Source: an uncultured Pseudomonadota bacterium (GTDB lineage Bacteria > Myxococcota_A > UBA796 > SXON01). Taken from it: DNA of 64,000 nt. Both the position numbers and the translations under genes were made by a program. Below the pieces are notes generated by a model, which saw only the letters and a list, made by a program, of their open reading frames with translations, had not been told where the DNA came from and searched no databases. Location of the stretch: assembly GCA_903885375.1 (NCBI GenBank), contig CAISIK010000192.1, positions 62,001-126,000 on the forward strand, given 5' to 3'. The first letter of the stretch is position 1. Each line of letters begins with the position of its first letter. This document shows positions 1-8,912 of this stretch, piece after piece.

Positions 1-791
1 GCGCCTTCGTCCCATCCCGCCAGCACCGAGCCATCGGGGCGCGACATCACGTTGGTGTGCCAGGCGTCGGTGGTGGGGTTGCTGACGGCCACGGGCTCGC
101 TCCAGGTGCCGTCCTTGCGCCACCGCCAGTTGGCGATGAACCGGTACTGGGGGCCGAGCTGCTTGCCGATGTAGTTGAAGGCGACATCGTCGTTGCCGGC
201 CCAGGCGATGTGCCCGGAGCCGCTCTCGTGGTCGCCGTCGGGAGTGAGGGCGACCGGCGCCTCCCAGACGCCGGCGGCGCTGCGCTCGCGGAACCACGTC
301 TGGCTGCGGAAGTCGGCGCCGGCGTGGTCGTAGCTGACCCACACCCGCCCGTCGGGCCGGACCACGACGTCGGGCCCCCAGTTGCGACCCTCCAGCGGGG
401 AGACCGCCTCGGGGGCCGACCAGGCGTTGCCGTCGGTGCTGGTCTGGTACCGGACGACATCCCCCGCTTCCTGATGGTCGTAGTACACGGCGTGGAGGGT
501 GTCGCCGGGACCCACCTCGATCTGGGCGCGGAACCCTCCCGTCACCCCGTTGCTGACGCGGACGGCAGGGCTCGCCGCGGCGCCCATCTCGGGCGCGGGC
601 CCCGGAGGGGGAGGGGTGTCGTGGAACACGGGGTAGCCGGTGGGGTCCTGGAGCGCGCCGCCCGAGCCGGGCGGGGCGCCGGCACCCGGCTGCCCAGCCA
701 GCGGCGGTCCGACCGGGCCCTGGCCAGGTGGCGGGGCGGGCTTCGGGGCGGGTTCGTTCTGGCAGGCGAGCAGGGCGATGGCGAGGAGCAT
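1..791 (-). CDS. Partial BNR/sialidase-like repeat lipoprotein
   Basis: The 3' end lies beyond the left edge, so about 263 N-terminal residues are visible. The protein starts MLLAIALLAC, a very short signal peptide ending in a lipobox, and continues into a Pro/Gly-rich linker (residues ~11-60). After that come repeats of the type seen in BNR/exo-sialidase-like beta-propellers: runs such as YYDHQEAGDVVRYQTSTDG, RPDGRVWVSYD and RPDGSVLAGWDEG, spaced roughly 50 residues apart. By analogy it is an outer-membrane or surface lipoprotein with a propeller; no catalytic sialidase residues can be assigned from the visible part. The ATG at 789-791 is chosen because the lipobox follows at once. Substrate unknown. 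Confidence 0.7.
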   Translation of the reverse strand, partial: MLLAIALLACQNEPAPKPAPPPGQGPVGPPLAGQPGAGAPPGSGGALQDPTGYPVFHDTPPPPGPAPEMGAAASPAVRVSNGVTGGFRAQIEVGPGDTLHAVYYDHQEAGDVVRYQTSTDGNAWSAPEAVSPLEGRNWGPDVVVRPDGRVWVSYDHAGADFRSQTWFRERSAAGVWEAPVALTPDGDHESGSGHIAWAGNDDVAFNYIGKQLGPQYRFIANWRWRKDGTWSEPVAVSNPTTDAWHTNVMSRPDGSVLAGWDEG

Positions 792-1071
792 GGGAGGACT
801 CGTCGGGAAGCGGGGAGGGGCCCCGGAGGATGGGTTGCCGTGGGTGGCCGAGCGGAAGCCGGACGACTTCCGGCGCAGCCTGGGGAGGAACGCGTTTCGG
901 CCGCCAGCCGCCCAGTGGTGGACCTCGCCCCGGCCTTCATGTCGTGCCGCACCACGGCGGGAGGGATGTGCACCACGTCGGGACCCACCTTGGAGCTTCG
1001 GGTGGGGAGCGTAACGCTCCCGGGCAGCGGCTCCTCCCCGCAGGCGAGGTGGCGCACCCACCGACAGGGGC

Positions 1072-2163
1072 TCAGCGGATCGGTAGCGGCTCGCCCTGCG
1101 GAAAGACCATCGCCTCCCACACCACGTACACCCGGCGCTCGGGCGAGGGCTCCGTGGCCGCGCCGATGCTCAGGTGCGTGCACTCCTTGCAGAGCACGTT
1201 CGCGAGGTGACCGGGGGAGGCGAGGAGCGCTTCCCAGGCCTCGGCGGTGGTGTCGGCGACCGCGAGGTTCTCGTAGTAGTGGCCCCGCGGGTACCAGCTT
1301 TGGGTGGCTCGGCCCGGCACGCCGGGGCAGGCCCGGGAGTCGTGGGCCACGATGCCGGCCACCGAAAGGCAGGCCGCCTGCTCACGCACGAGCGGCTCGA
1401 AGGTGGTGAAGCGGGTGAGCGGCGCGAGCCCGTTGGCCCTGCGGAGCCCGTTGACCGAGGCGTAGAGGCTGTCCACCACCGTGAGCGGATCCTCGCGCGG
1501 TGGCTTTGTGGGGAGCGGCGCGAGCATCGGGGCGTCGCCACCTACGAACACGCCGAAGAGGAGCTCCACGCGGTCGCCATCCACCACCTCGAACCGGTGC
1601 TCGCCGGGCTCGTCGAGGTCGCCCACCCAGCGGGTTTCGCCGGGGGCGAGCGCGAGCGCTCGCCACGCCCCGGAGGGAGAGACCACGAAGAGCCGAGCGT
1701 TCTTCGCGCCCTCCACGCGGAGGCCCACGCCCTTGCCGGGGTCCACGCGGGAGGGGAGCGGGTCGGGGTTGACGCGCCGCGGGCTCCAGCCGAGCACCCA
1801 CCAGCGCTGGCCATCGGCGAAGTCCCGCCAGGCCCATCCGACATCCACGGGCTCTCCGCGCGGCACCCCCTCGAGCAACGCGGCCGGGAGCTCGGTGCCG
1901 CCGAGGACCCGGACGAACCGGGCCGCGCCCGGGTAGCGCCCCGCCGCCAGCGCACCCCGCACGGCGGCGGTGGTGAGGCGGGCCTCGGGGCTGGTTGCGG
2001 CGGCCGCGAGCACTTCGGCGGCGGCGGTGAGGCCGCGGTCCTGACGGGCATCGGGACCGAGGGCGGGGAGGGGGGCGCCCGGACGCCAGCGGATCAGGGT
2101 GTCGGCCGGCGGGACGGGCGGCGGGACCTTCGGCGCGCAGGCGAGCGCGAAGAGCAGCAGCAC
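1072..2163 (-). CDS. CAP (SCP/PR1)-domain lipoprotein
   Basis: A 363-residue lipoprotein. The GTG at 2161-2163 gives VLLLFALAC, a compact signal with lipobox, and begins two bases after the exonuclease III stop, so the two genes are probably cotranscribed. Residues ~15-230 have no recognised domain but include a stretch resembling a beta-sandwich (RLFVVSPSGAWRALALAPGE). The C-terminal ~130 residues carry a CAP/SCP-like fold: an N-terminal helix with LRRANGLAPL, HDSRACP, then HYYENLAV and SPGHLANVL, the usual CAP signature around its conserved His and Glu, ending in a VYVVWEAMVF strand. Bacterial CAP proteins are extracellular with poorly known activity. The frame stays open upstream of the GTG, but that part is coding sequence of the neighbouring gene. 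Confidence 0.8.
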   Translation of the reverse strand: MLLLFALACAPKVPPPVPPADTLIRWRPGAPLPALGPDARQDRGLTAAAEVLAAAATSPEARLTTAAVRGALAAGRYPGAARFVRVLGGTELPAALLEGVPRGEPVDVGWAWRDFADGQRWWVLGWSPRRVNPDPLPSRVDPGKGVGLRVEGAKNARLFVVSPSGAWRALALAPGETRWVGDLDEPGEHRFEVVDGDRVELLFGVFVGGDAPMLAPLPTKPPREDPLTVVDSLYASVNGLRRANGLAPLTRFTTFEPLVREQAACLSVAGIVAHDSRACPGVPGRATQSWYPRGHYYENLAVADTTAEAWEALLASPGHLANVLCKECTHLSIGAATEPSPERRVYVVWEAMVFPQGEPLPIR

Positions 2164-2165
2164 GC

Positions 2166-2930
2166 TCAGCCCACCCGGACTTCGGCGTGGACGGGCGCGT
2201 GGTCGGAGAGCGCGGCTTCCCGCTCGATCCACACGCGCTCCACGTTCACGCCGCGGGTGGCCCAGATGTGGTCGATGCGCCACCCCACGTCGTTCGCGCG
2301 GGCGTTGCCGCGCTGGCTCCACCAACTGTAGGCCTGCGAGGTGGGGTTTGCCTCACGGAAGATGTCGCGCCAGCCCATCGCCACCATCTGATCGAGCCAG
2401 GCCCGCTCCTCGGGGAGGAAGCCGGAGTTCTTCTGGTTCGACTTTGCGTTTCGGATGTCCAACGGCGTGTGGGCGATGTTGAGGTCGCCGCACACCAGCG
2501 CCGGACGCCCGCTGGCCGCGAGCTGGGTGAGCCAAGGGAAGATGTGCTCCATGTACTCGAACTTCCACGCCTGCCGGTCCGGGCCGCTGCTGCCGGAGGG
2601 CAGGTACATCGACCACACGTCGAGCTCGGGCAGGTGTACGCCCACCACGCGACCCTCGGAGTCGCCGCGGGGGTGGCCGGTGCCGGCGGTGAAGCGCGCG
2701 CCGGACTGCCCCCGCGCCCACACGGCGGTGCCGGAGTAGCCCTTCTTCTCGGCGGGGTGCCAGCGGGCTTCGTAGCCGGCCGGGTTCCACAGGTCGGCGG
2801 GAACGTCGGCCTGCTCGGCCCGTACCTCCTGCAGGCAGAGCACGTCGGGGCTGGCGCGCGCGAGCCACTCCGCGAAGCCTTTCCTGGTGGCAGCCCGGAG
2901 CCCGTTGCAGTTGAGGGTGGTGATCCGCAT
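2166..2930 (-). CDS. xthA: Exodeoxyribonuclease III
   Basis: A 254-residue member of the EEP (exonuclease-endonuclease-phosphatase) superfamily, acting as AP endonuclease and 3'-5' exonuclease in base excision repair. The family motifs are in order: MRITTLNCNGLRAA (N-terminal metal site), LCLQEVRA (metal-binding Glu), YSGTAVWAR, CGDLNIAHTPLDI (catalytic DxN), WRIDHIWAT and the terminal LSDHAPVHAEV (catalytic Asp-His). Length is normal for a bacterial ExoIII (~250-270). The ATG at 2930 begins directly at the first conserved strand. It lies upstream of the CAP lipoprotein and divergently from sucA, with 55 bp between the two starts. Nothing appears to be missing. Confidence 0.96.
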   Translation of the reverse strand: MRITTLNCNGLRAATRKGFAEWLARASPDVLCLQEVRAEQADVPADLWNPAGYEARWHPAEKKGYSGTAVWARGQSGARFTAGTGHPRGDSEGRVVGVHLPELDVWSMYLPSGSSGPDRQAWKFEYMEHIFPWLTQLAASGRPALVCGDLNIAHTPLDIRNAKSNQKNSGFLPEERAWLDQMVAMGWRDIFREANPTSQAYSWWSQRGNARANDVGWRIDHIWATRGVNVERVWIEREAALSDHAPVHAEVRVG

Positions 2931-2985
2931 CGTGCGCGAGAGCTATCCGCGTGCGTTGGGGCCGGCCCTACAATAGGCGGCGCGG

Positions 2986-5721
2986 ATGGCGATCGACACC
3001 CTGCTGACCGGCGAGAACGCGGCCTACCTGGAGGAGCTGTACCTCCGCTTCCGCGAGGACCCTGCGGGGGTGGATGAAGCCTCCCGCCGCCTCTTCGGCG
3101 ACCTCAACGGCGCACCGCCGCGCGGCCCCTCCAGCTCGCCGCGCGGGTTGTTCGAAGGCGGCGGTCGCGCCGCGGCCCCCGTCACCGACTTCGCGGCCGC
3201 CGACCGGCAGGCCAAGGTGGCCCGGCTCATCAACGCCTACCGCGTTCGTGGGCACGAGGGCGCCCACATCGATCCGCTCGCGCTCGAGAGCGTGGGGCAG
3301 CACCCGGAGCTCGTGCCGGCCTCCTTCGGCCTCGCCGAAGCCGACATGGACGTGGTGGTGAGCACCTTCCCGATGTTCGGGATGCCGGCCCACGCCACCG
3401 TCCGCTCGATCATCGCCCGCCTGCGCGAGGTGTACTGCGGCAGCGTGGGCGCCGAGTACATGAACATCCGCGACGTGGGCCAGAAGGCCTGGGTGGTGGA
3501 ACGGTTCGAGGTGCGCGGGCAGGGCGGCCTGAGTCAGGAACGCGAGCGTCGTGTGCTCGACGCGCTCACCCGCGCCGACGGCTTCGAGCGCTTCCTCGGG
3601 GTGAAGTTCCAGGGCAACAAGCGTTTCTCCCTCGAAGGTGGCGAATCCCTGATCCCCGCGTTGGAGCTCATCATCGAGCGGTCGGCCGACGAGGGTGTGC
3701 GCGAGGTGGTCATCGGCATGGCGCACCGCGGGCGCCTCAACGTGCTGCTGAACATCCTCAAGAAGCCCGCCGGCAAGATGCTCGCGGAGTTCGCCGGTCA
3801 TCACGAGGATGTGGGCGAGGGTTCGGGCGACGTGAAGTACCACCTCGGCTACAGCTCCGACGTGGTCACGGCGAACGGCAAGCCCGTTCACCTTTCGTTG
3901 TGCTTCAACCCCTCCCACCTCGAAGCCGTCAACCCGGTGTGCGAGGGTCGCTGCCGCGCCAAGCAGGACCGCTACGGCGATGACGCGCGCTCGGTGCTCC
4001 TCCCGCTGCTCCTCCACGGCGATGCCGCCTTTGCCGGCCAGGGCGTGGTGCCGGAAACGCTGAACCTCTCCGACCTCGATGGCTACCGCACCGGTGGCAC
4101 CATCCACGTGGTCGTGAACAACCAGATCGGGTTCACCACCACCCCCACGGAGGGGCGCTCCACCCCCTACTCCACCGACGTGGCGCGGATGCTCGGGGTG
4201 CCGATCTTCCACGTGAACGGCGAGGACCCCGACGCCGTGGCCGAGGTCGTGGCCATCGCGGTGGACTGGCGGCAGCGCTTCCACCGCGACGTGGTGATCG
4301 ACCTGTATTGCTTCCGGCGGCACGGCCACAACGAGATGGACGAGCCCTCCTACACCCAGCCGCTGATGTACCGCCGCATCGCGGAACACCCCGGCGTGCG
4401 CGAGGTGTACCTGCGCCGCCTCATCGAGCGGGGCACCATCACCCGGGCCGAGGCCGACCAGATGGAGGCCCGGTTCCGCGCCGAGCTCGACGTGGCCCTG
4501 AACACCGTCCGGGAGAAGAACGGCAAGGGCGTGCACACGCCGAGCCCGCTCCGGGGCCTCTGGGACAAGTACCACAGCGGGCGGCCCGAGCCCGTGCCCA
4601 CGGGCGTGCCCGTGGCCCGGCTCTCCGAGCTCCTGATGAAGCTCACGGAGGTGCCCGGCGGCTTCAACCTGCACCCCAAGCTCTCAAAGAGCGTCTTTCG
4701 GGCACGCAAGGAGCAGGCGGCGGGCAAGCGCGCGGTGGACTGGGCGGGGGCGGAGCTCCTCGCGTACGCCACGCTCGTCACGGAGGGCTACCGGGTGCGG
4801 CTCAGCGGGCAGGACGCGAGCCGCGGCACATTCAGCCACCGCCACGCCGTGGTGCGGGACCAGACGACCGGCCAGAGCTGGTGCGCGCTCGACCACCTCT
4901 CGCCCGACCAGGCGCGCTTCGAGGTGTACAACTCGCTCCTCTCGGAGACGGCCGTGCTCGGCTTCGAGTACGGGTACTCGCTCGACTACCCCGATGCCCT
5001 CGTGATCTGGGAGGCCCAGTTCGGCGACTTCGCCAACGGGGCGCAGATCATCATCGACAACTTCATCACCTCCGGCGAGGCGAAGTGGAACCGCCTCAGC
5101 GGCCTCGTGATGCTCCTCCCCCACGGCTACGAAGGGCAGGGGCCGGAACATTCGAGCGCCCGCATGGAGCGGTTCCTCCAGATGGCGGCGGAGGGCAACG
5201 TGCAGTGCGTGAACTGCAGCACACCGGCGCAGATCTTCCACCTTCTGCGCCGCCAGATGCTCCGCTCGGTGCGCGACCCGCTCATCGTCTTCACGCCCAA
5301 GTCGCTCCTGCGGAGCGCCTCCTCCACCATCGGCGAGCTCGCCGAGGGCCAGTTCCAGGAGCTCATCGGCGACGGGGCCGGCGCGAGCCGGGTGGTGCTG
5401 TGCTCCGGCAAGGTGTACTACGACCTCCTCGCGGCGCGCGGCGACCGCAAGGACGTGGCGCTGGTGCGGGTGGAGCAGCTCTACCCCTTCCCACTCGCCG
5501 AGCTCACGGCCGAGCTGGCGCGGCACCCCGGCGCGGAGGTGGTTTGGTGCCAGGAGGAGTCGAAGAACATGGGCGCGTGGTCCTTCGTGGTCCTCCTGCT
5601 CCTCGAAGCCGGCATCCTGCCCCGCTACGCCGGTCGACGTGCGAGCGCGGCCCCGGCCACCGGGTTCCACGATCGCCACGCCGCCGAGCAGGCCGCGCTG
5701 GTGGCCGAAGCCCTCGGCTGA
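2986..5721 (+). CDS. sucA: 2-oxoglutarate dehydrogenase E1 component
   Basis: A 911-residue thiamine-diphosphate-dependent homodimeric E1, which decarboxylates 2-oxoglutarate and passes the succinyl group to E2 lipoamide in the TCA cycle. Evidence: the N-terminal E2-binding segment (NAAYLEELY ... DPAGVD), the substrate/ThDP region GMAHRGRLNVLLNIL, the dinucleotide-like motif around GDAAFAGQGVVPETLN with VVVNNQIGFTT, RRHGHNEMDEP, a transketolase-type pyrimidine-binding half (ENGAQIIIDNF-like region with HGYEGQGPEHSSAR) and the C-terminal LVRVEQLYPFP. Length matches the family (~900-950). No E2 (sucB) or E3 gene follows; the next gene is convergent with three bases between, so the complex is split across the chromosome. 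Start ATG 2986. Confidence 0.97.
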   Translation: MAIDTLLTGENAAYLEELYLRFREDPAGVDEASRRLFGDLNGAPPRGPSSSPRGLFEGGGRAAAPVTDFAAADRQAKVARLINAYRVRGHEGAHIDPLALESVGQHPELVPASFGLAEADMDVVVSTFPMFGMPAHATVRSIIARLREVYCGSVGAEYMNIRDVGQKAWVVERFEVRGQGGLSQERERRVLDALTRADGFERFLGVKFQGNKRFSLEGGESLIPALELIIERSADEGVREVVIGMAHRGRLNVLLNILKKPAGKMLAEFAGHHEDVGEGSGDVKYHLGYSSDVVTANGKPVHLSLCFNPSHLEAVNPVCEGRCRAKQDRYGDDARSVLLPLLLHGDAAFAGQGVVPETLNLSDLDGYRTGGTIHVVVNNQIGFTTTPTEGRSTPYSTDVARMLGVPIFHVNGEDPDAVAEVVAIAVDWRQRFHRDVVIDLYCFRRHGHNEMDEPSYTQPLMYRRIAEHPGVREVYLRRLIERGTITRAEADQMEARFRAELDVALNTVREKNGKGVHTPSPLRGLWDKYHSGRPEPVPTGVPVARLSELLMKLTEVPGGFNLHPKLSKSVFRARKEQAAGKRAVDWAGAELLAYATLVTEGYRVRLSGQDASRGTFSHRHAVVRDQTTGQSWCALDHLSPDQARFEVYNSLLSETAVLGFEYGYSLDYPDALVIWEAQFGDFANGAQIIIDNFITSGEAKWNRLSGLVMLLPHGYEGQGPEHSSARMERFLQMAAEGNVQCVNCSTPAQIFHLLRRQMLRSVRDPLIVFTPKSLLRSASSTIGELAEGQFQELIGDGAGASRVVLCSGKVYYDLLAARGDRKDVALVRVEQLYPFPLAELTAELARHPGAEVVWCQEESKNMGAWSFVVLLLLEAGILPRYAGRRASAAPATGFHDRHAAEQAALVAEALG

Positions 5722-5724
5722 GCG

Positions 5725-6564
5725 TCAGGGCTTCGCGAAGATGGCGTAGTCGGCCTGCCCATGGCCCGCGGCGATGGCCGCATCCATGCGTTCGGCGATC
5801 GCCGGGAGCACGAGCGCGCCTTCGCCGGCGGTTTCGAGCATCAGGCGCACGTCCTTCCGCGCCATCTCCAACGCGAAGCTGGTGGGGTCGGCGCCGGCCC
5901 GCGCGATGCGCTGTGTGGCGAACGGCAGCATCCCCGCCGGGTTGAAGTGCTGGAACAGCGTGGCGACGGCCTCCGCGTCGAGCCCCGAGGCGGCGCCCAC
6001 GCGGAGCGTGTCGCCGAGCACCCCGGTGAGGCCGATGAGCACGCCGTTTCCGAGGAGCTTGTAGACCGCCGCGAGGTCGGGGCGCTCGCCGACGTTCCAG
6101 AGCTTCCCCGTCATCGTCAGCAGGATGGGCTCGGCGTCGGCCACCTCCTGGGCGGGACCGGCGGCCAGCATCAGCCCCGTGCCGTTCCGGGCGTTGGCGG
6201 GCCCCATGAAGACCGGGCAATGCAGGTAGCGTACGCCTTCCGCCCGAAGCGTGCTGTAGCGGCTGGCGACGCGCGTGGGGAGGTTGGTGGAGTGATCGTA
6301 GATCGGCGCGCCGGCCGGCAGCGAGGGCCGGAGGGCGGCGATCACCTCGTCCACCGCGTCGTCGGCGCTCAGGACGAGGTGCACCCGCTCCACGCCCGCC
6401 ACGGCCTCGGCGGGGCTTTCTGCCGCCACCGCGCCGAGCGCCACGAGGGGGGCGAGCTTGCCGGGGGAGCGGTTCCAGACCCGCACCTCCACGCCGCGCT
6501 GCCGGAGATTGCCCACCATGCCCGCGCCGAGGAGCCCAGCTCCGAGGATCGCCACCACACCCAT
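5725..6564 (-). CDS. NAD(P)-dependent beta-hydroxyacid dehydrogenase (3-hydroxyisobutyrate dehydrogenase type)
   Basis: A 279-residue protein with an N-terminal Rossmann fold (MGVVAILGAGLLGAGMVGNL, GxGxxG) and Arg/Ser after beta2 (NRSPGK), which suggests NADP preference. The substrate-side motif is present as CPVFMGPANARNGTGLMLAAG, and the catalytic-lysine motif as KLLGNGVLIG. A helical C-terminal domain follows. This organisation is that of 3-hydroxyisobutyrate, glyoxylate/succinic-semialdehyde and tartronate-semialdehyde reductases; the exact substrate cannot be read from sequence. It lies three bases from the convergent sucA stop and 62 bp upstream of the aminotransferase on the same strand, so an amino- or keto-acid pathway is plausible but not shown. 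ATG at 6564. Confidence 0.88.
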   Translation of the reverse strand: MGVVAILGAGLLGAGMVGNLRQRGVEVRVWNRSPGKLAPLVALGAVAAESPAEAVAGVERVHLVLSADDAVDEVIAALRPSLPAGAPIYDHSTNLPTRVASRYSTLRAEGVRYLHCPVFMGPANARNGTGLMLAAGPAQEVADAEPILLTMTGKLWNVGERPDLAAVYKLLGNGVLIGLTGVLGDTLRVGAASGLDAEAVATLFQHFNPAGMLPFATQRIARAGADPTSFALEMARKDVRLMLETAGEGALVLPAIAERMDAAIAAGHGQADYAIFAKP

Positions 6565-6626
6565 CGTTCACCTCGGCTGCAGAGGTAGCCACCCGGGCCG
6601 CCCCCGCAAGCGGGTGCGCGCGGGTT

Positions 6627-7793
6627 TCAGGCCTGCTGGAGGAGCTCGAGCGCGGCGTCGAGCGTTTCGTTGCGCTTGCAGAACGCGAAGCGCACCCAGG
6701 TTCGGCCGTGCTCGGGGTTGAGGTAGAAGCCGCTCGGCGGGATCACGGCCACCCCGCGGGTCGCGATCAGGTGGCGCACGAACTGGAGGTCGTCGTCGAA
6801 GCCGAAGCGCGAGAAGCCGGCGGCGATGAAGTAGGTGCCCTCGGGCCAGTACACGTCGAACCCGGCGGCCTCGAGGCCCGACGCGAGGCGGTGGCGACGC
6901 GCGCGGTACTGGGCGAGGAGCTCGGCGTAGTAGGCGGGGCCGGCCTCCACGGCGGCCACGGCCCCCCACTGCAGCGGGGTGGCGGTGGCGAAGGTGATGA
7001 ACTGGTGGGCGGCGCGGACGGCGACGCTGAGGTCGGGCGGGGCGCACACCCAGCCGATCTTCCAGCCGGTGAGCGAGAAGGTCTTGCCCAGGGATGAGAT
7101 GGTGACGGTTCGCTCCCGCATGCCGGGGAGCGTGGAGATCGGCACATGCGCGCCCTCGTACACGAGGTGTTCGTACACCTCGTCGCTCACCACCACGAGG
7201 TCGTGTTCGATGGCGAGGTCGGCGATGAGCTGCAGCTCCGCACGGGTGAACACCTTTCCGGTGGGGTTGTGGGGGGAGTTGAGCAGGATGAGGCGCGTGC
7301 GGTCGCTGATGGCGCGCCGGAGCTGATCCGGGTCGAACGCCCAGCCGGGGGCGAGCTGCCCCGGAGCGCGAATGGTGACGGCCCGCGGCGTGGCGCCGGC
7401 GGCGTGCACGGCGGCCCGGTAGCTGTCGTAGAAGGGCTCGAAGAGCACGACCTCGTCGCCCACATCGCAGAGCGCGCCGATGGCGGCCCACAGCGCCTCC
7501 GTGGCACCGCTGGTGATGGTGATCTCCGTGTCCGGGTTCCAATCCATCGCGTAGTCGCGGCGGTACTTGGCCGAGAGCGCGCGGGTGAGCGGCAGGATGC
7601 CGGCCATACGGGCGTACTGCCCGTGGCCGGCGCCGATCGCGGCGACGGCCGCTTCCTTCACGAACGCCGGGCCATCGAAGTCCGGGAAGCCCTGCCCCAG
7701 GTTCACGGCCTGGGCCTCGTTGGCCAACCGGGTGATCTCGGTAAAGACGGAGGTTCCGAACCCGGCGAGTCGGCGGGTGAGACGAGGGCGCAT
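6627..7793 (-). CDS. Fold-type I PLP aminotransferase (kynurenine/methionine aminotransferase-like)
   Basis: A 388-residue class I/II aminotransferase. Motifs in order: NLGQGFPDFDGP (substrate/PLP-end loop), ITSGATEALW, EPFYDSYRAAV, LLNSPHNPTGKVF (the Asn/Pro loop contacting PLP), VVSDEVYEHL (Asp and Tyr to the PLP ring), SSLGKTFSLTGWKIGW (Schiff-base Lys), and the C-terminal Arg in WVRFAFCK. It resembles the KAT/YbdL subgroup that transaminates aromatic amino acids or methionine. The open frame extends 129 codons upstream, but the ATG at 7791-7793 puts the start ~28 residues before the first conserved motif, as usual in the family. The product probably forms a cytoplasmic dimer. Substrate not determinable. 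Confidence 0.9.
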   Translation of the reverse strand: MRPRLTRRLAGFGTSVFTEITRLANEAQAVNLGQGFPDFDGPAFVKEAAVAAIGAGHGQYARMAGILPLTRALSAKYRRDYAMDWNPDTEITITSGATEALWAAIGALCDVGDEVVLFEPFYDSYRAAVHAAGATPRAVTIRAPGQLAPGWAFDPDQLRRAISDRTRLILLNSPHNPTGKVFTRAELQLIADLAIEHDLVVVSDEVYEHLVYEGAHVPISTLPGMRERTVTISSLGKTFSLTGWKIGWVCAPPDLSVAVRAAHQFITFATATPLQWGAVAAVEAGPAYYAELLAQYRARRHRLASGLEAAGFDVYWPEGTYFIAAGFSRFGFDDDLQFVRHLIATRGVAVIPPSGFYLNPEHGRTWVRFAFCKRNETLDAALELLQQA

Positions 7794-7826
7794 CCGCGAC
7801 CGTAGCCGGCGGGCACGTCGGCGGGT

Positions 7827-8423
7827 ATGCCAGCGCGCATGTCGGATCTCTCGTTTCTCGACTTCGATGCGCTCGTGCTCCGCGCCGCCGACGATCCGGC
7901 CGCCGAGCGTGAGGTCCATCGGCGCTTCGGCACGGTCGGGGCCATCCTCGTCGTCGACTTCACGGGCATGGTCGGGCGCACGGATGCCCGCGGGATCGTG
8001 TACGCCCTCGGGCGCGCGCGGCGAGCGGATGCTGCGCTGCGGTTGCGAGGCACGCGGGTGAAGCGCGTGGCCGACACCGTTTTCGCCGTGTACGAGCGGG
8101 CCCAGGATGCGCTCGCCGATGCGCTCGATGCCCACCTGAACCTGCGCGCGGGGCTCGACCACGGCGAGGACCCCATCCACGCTTGCATCGGCCTCGGCTT
8201 CGGCCCCATGCTGGTCATCCCGGGGGAGGACTGCTTCGGCAGCGAGGTGAACCGGGCCTTCGTGCTGGGGGAGGACGTGGCCGTGGGGGGCGAAACGCTG
8301 TGCACGCCGGCGTTCCTAGCGGCGTTGGGCTCGCTGCCGGCGGGCGTCGGCGCCTACCGGGCCCCGGAGGAGCGGGAGGCCGCCCCGCGCTTCGCGTTCC
8401 ACGTCTTGTCGGACTACCGCTGA
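7827..8423 (+). CDS. Stand-alone class III nucleotidyl-cyclase-like domain protein
   Basis: A 198-residue single-domain protein with the class III adenylate/guanylate cyclase fold. Both candidate metal-binding Asp positions are present (ILVVDFTGMVG and KRVADTVFAVYE), as is the substrate Lys three residues before the second (VKRVAD). The late segment IHACIGLGFGPM and SEVNRAFVLGED align with the IGLxxG and D-x-VNxAxxL region. The transition-state Arg that normally lies four residues after the Asn is not evident, so activity is uncertain and it may bind rather than make cyclic nucleotide. ATG at 7827 or, equally likely, 7839. It is divergent from the aminotransferase with 33 bp between. Confidence 0.65.
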   Translation: MPARMSDLSFLDFDALVLRAADDPAAEREVHRRFGTVGAILVVDFTGMVGRTDARGIVYALGRARRADAALRLRGTRVKRVADTVFAVYERAQDALADALDAHLNLRAGLDHGEDPIHACIGLGFGPMLVIPGEDCFGSEVNRAFVLGEDVAVGGETLCTPAFLAALGSLPAGVGAYRAPEEREAAPRFAFHVLSDYR

Positions 8424-8454
8424 CCGTCGGCGGGGAGCGCGTTAGACGGGCCGC

Positions 8455-8610
8455 ATGTCTGAATCCGAAGAGAAGAAGCCCGCGGCCCCCACGGTGATCG
8501 CGCCCCCGTCCATCCTCTCCAAGCCGACCGATTCGGCGATCCGCCCCGGGTTTCGCAACCCGGTCAACAAGGGCTCGCGGGCCCAGCAGGCGCCCAAGAA
8601 GAAGAAGTAG
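8455..8610 (+). CDS. Small basic protein (51 aa), unknown function
   Basis: ATG 8455 to TAG 8608-8610. The sequence opens with an acidic/lysine patch (MSESEEKKPAAP), continues with ILSKPTDSAIRPGFRNPVNK and ends in a KKKK tail; it has no signal peptide or membrane segment. The frame has the same high-GC third-position bias as its neighbours and lies 31 bp after the cyclase-like gene, in the same direction, upstream of tRNA-Val. The middle segment looks ordered and may be a conserved peptide, but I do not recognise a family. A chance frame cannot be excluded at this length. Confidence 0.55.
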   Translation: MSESEEKKPAAPTVIAPPSILSKPTDSAIRPGFRNPVNKGSRAQQAPKKKK

Positions 8611-8701
8611 TCGGTTCGAGCCGGGGGTTTGCGGTCGGCGTCGCCGGCAGCGCTCCCGGGCTTGACACGAAACGCCCGCCCGCATAAACGGCTGGCGCCT
8701 C

Positions 8702-8776
8702 GGGTGTGTAACTCAGCGGCAGAGTACTACCTTCACACGGTAGGAGCCGCAGGTTCAAATCCTGCCACACCCACCA
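8702..8776 (+). tRNA. tRNA-Val (anticodon CAC)
   Basis: A complete cloverleaf: acceptor GGGTGTG (8702-8708) pairs with CACACCC (8766-8772); anticodon stem CTACC/GGTAG (8727-8731/8739-8743) encloses loop TTCACAC with CAC at 8734-8736, which reads GUG Val; the T arm is GCAGG-TTCAAAT-CCTGC. The discriminator A and the CCA end (8774-8776) are genomically encoded. An intrinsic terminator follows after 7 bp. The 3' side is the left border of a 1.5-kb insert. Confidence 0.97.
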
Positions 8777-8778
8777 CT

Positions 8779-8818
8779 TCAGGAACGCCGACTTTCGCGA
8801 TGAGCGGGGGTCGGCGTT
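8779..8818 (+). repeat. 40-bp direct repeat, left copy (tRNA-Val insert border)
   Basis: This copy is identical over all 40 bases to 10274-10313. Flanks remain similar on both sides: CCACCAC precedes both copies with one mismatch before the repeat, and T-rich tracts follow. It covers the tRNA terminator hairpin. Either an attachment-site-like duplication made on insertion, or a second copy of a tRNA 3' region. Confidence 0.85.
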
Positions 8819-8827
8819 CTTGCTTTT
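8784..8827 (+). terminator. Intrinsic terminator of tRNA-Val
   Basis: A 9-bp perfect stem AACGCCGAC/GTCGGCGTT (8784-8792 with 8810-8818), a 17-nt loop, then CTTGCTTTT. The hairpin is almost entirely contained in the 40-bp segment repeated at 10274-10313. Confidence 0.8.
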
Positions 8828-8912
8828 GTCAACCTCGAAATACGGACGGTGGAGTTCAAGTCCTTCCTGACGGTCGAGGAATGCGAACGCGGCGAGGACG
8901 TCGGGGATACAG

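Noticed and set aside
2968..4674. A 568-codon frame on the minus strand inside sucA
   Set aside because: It is antisense to a well-conserved E1 gene; high GC gives long antisense frames. His/Glu/Val-rich composition with no domain.
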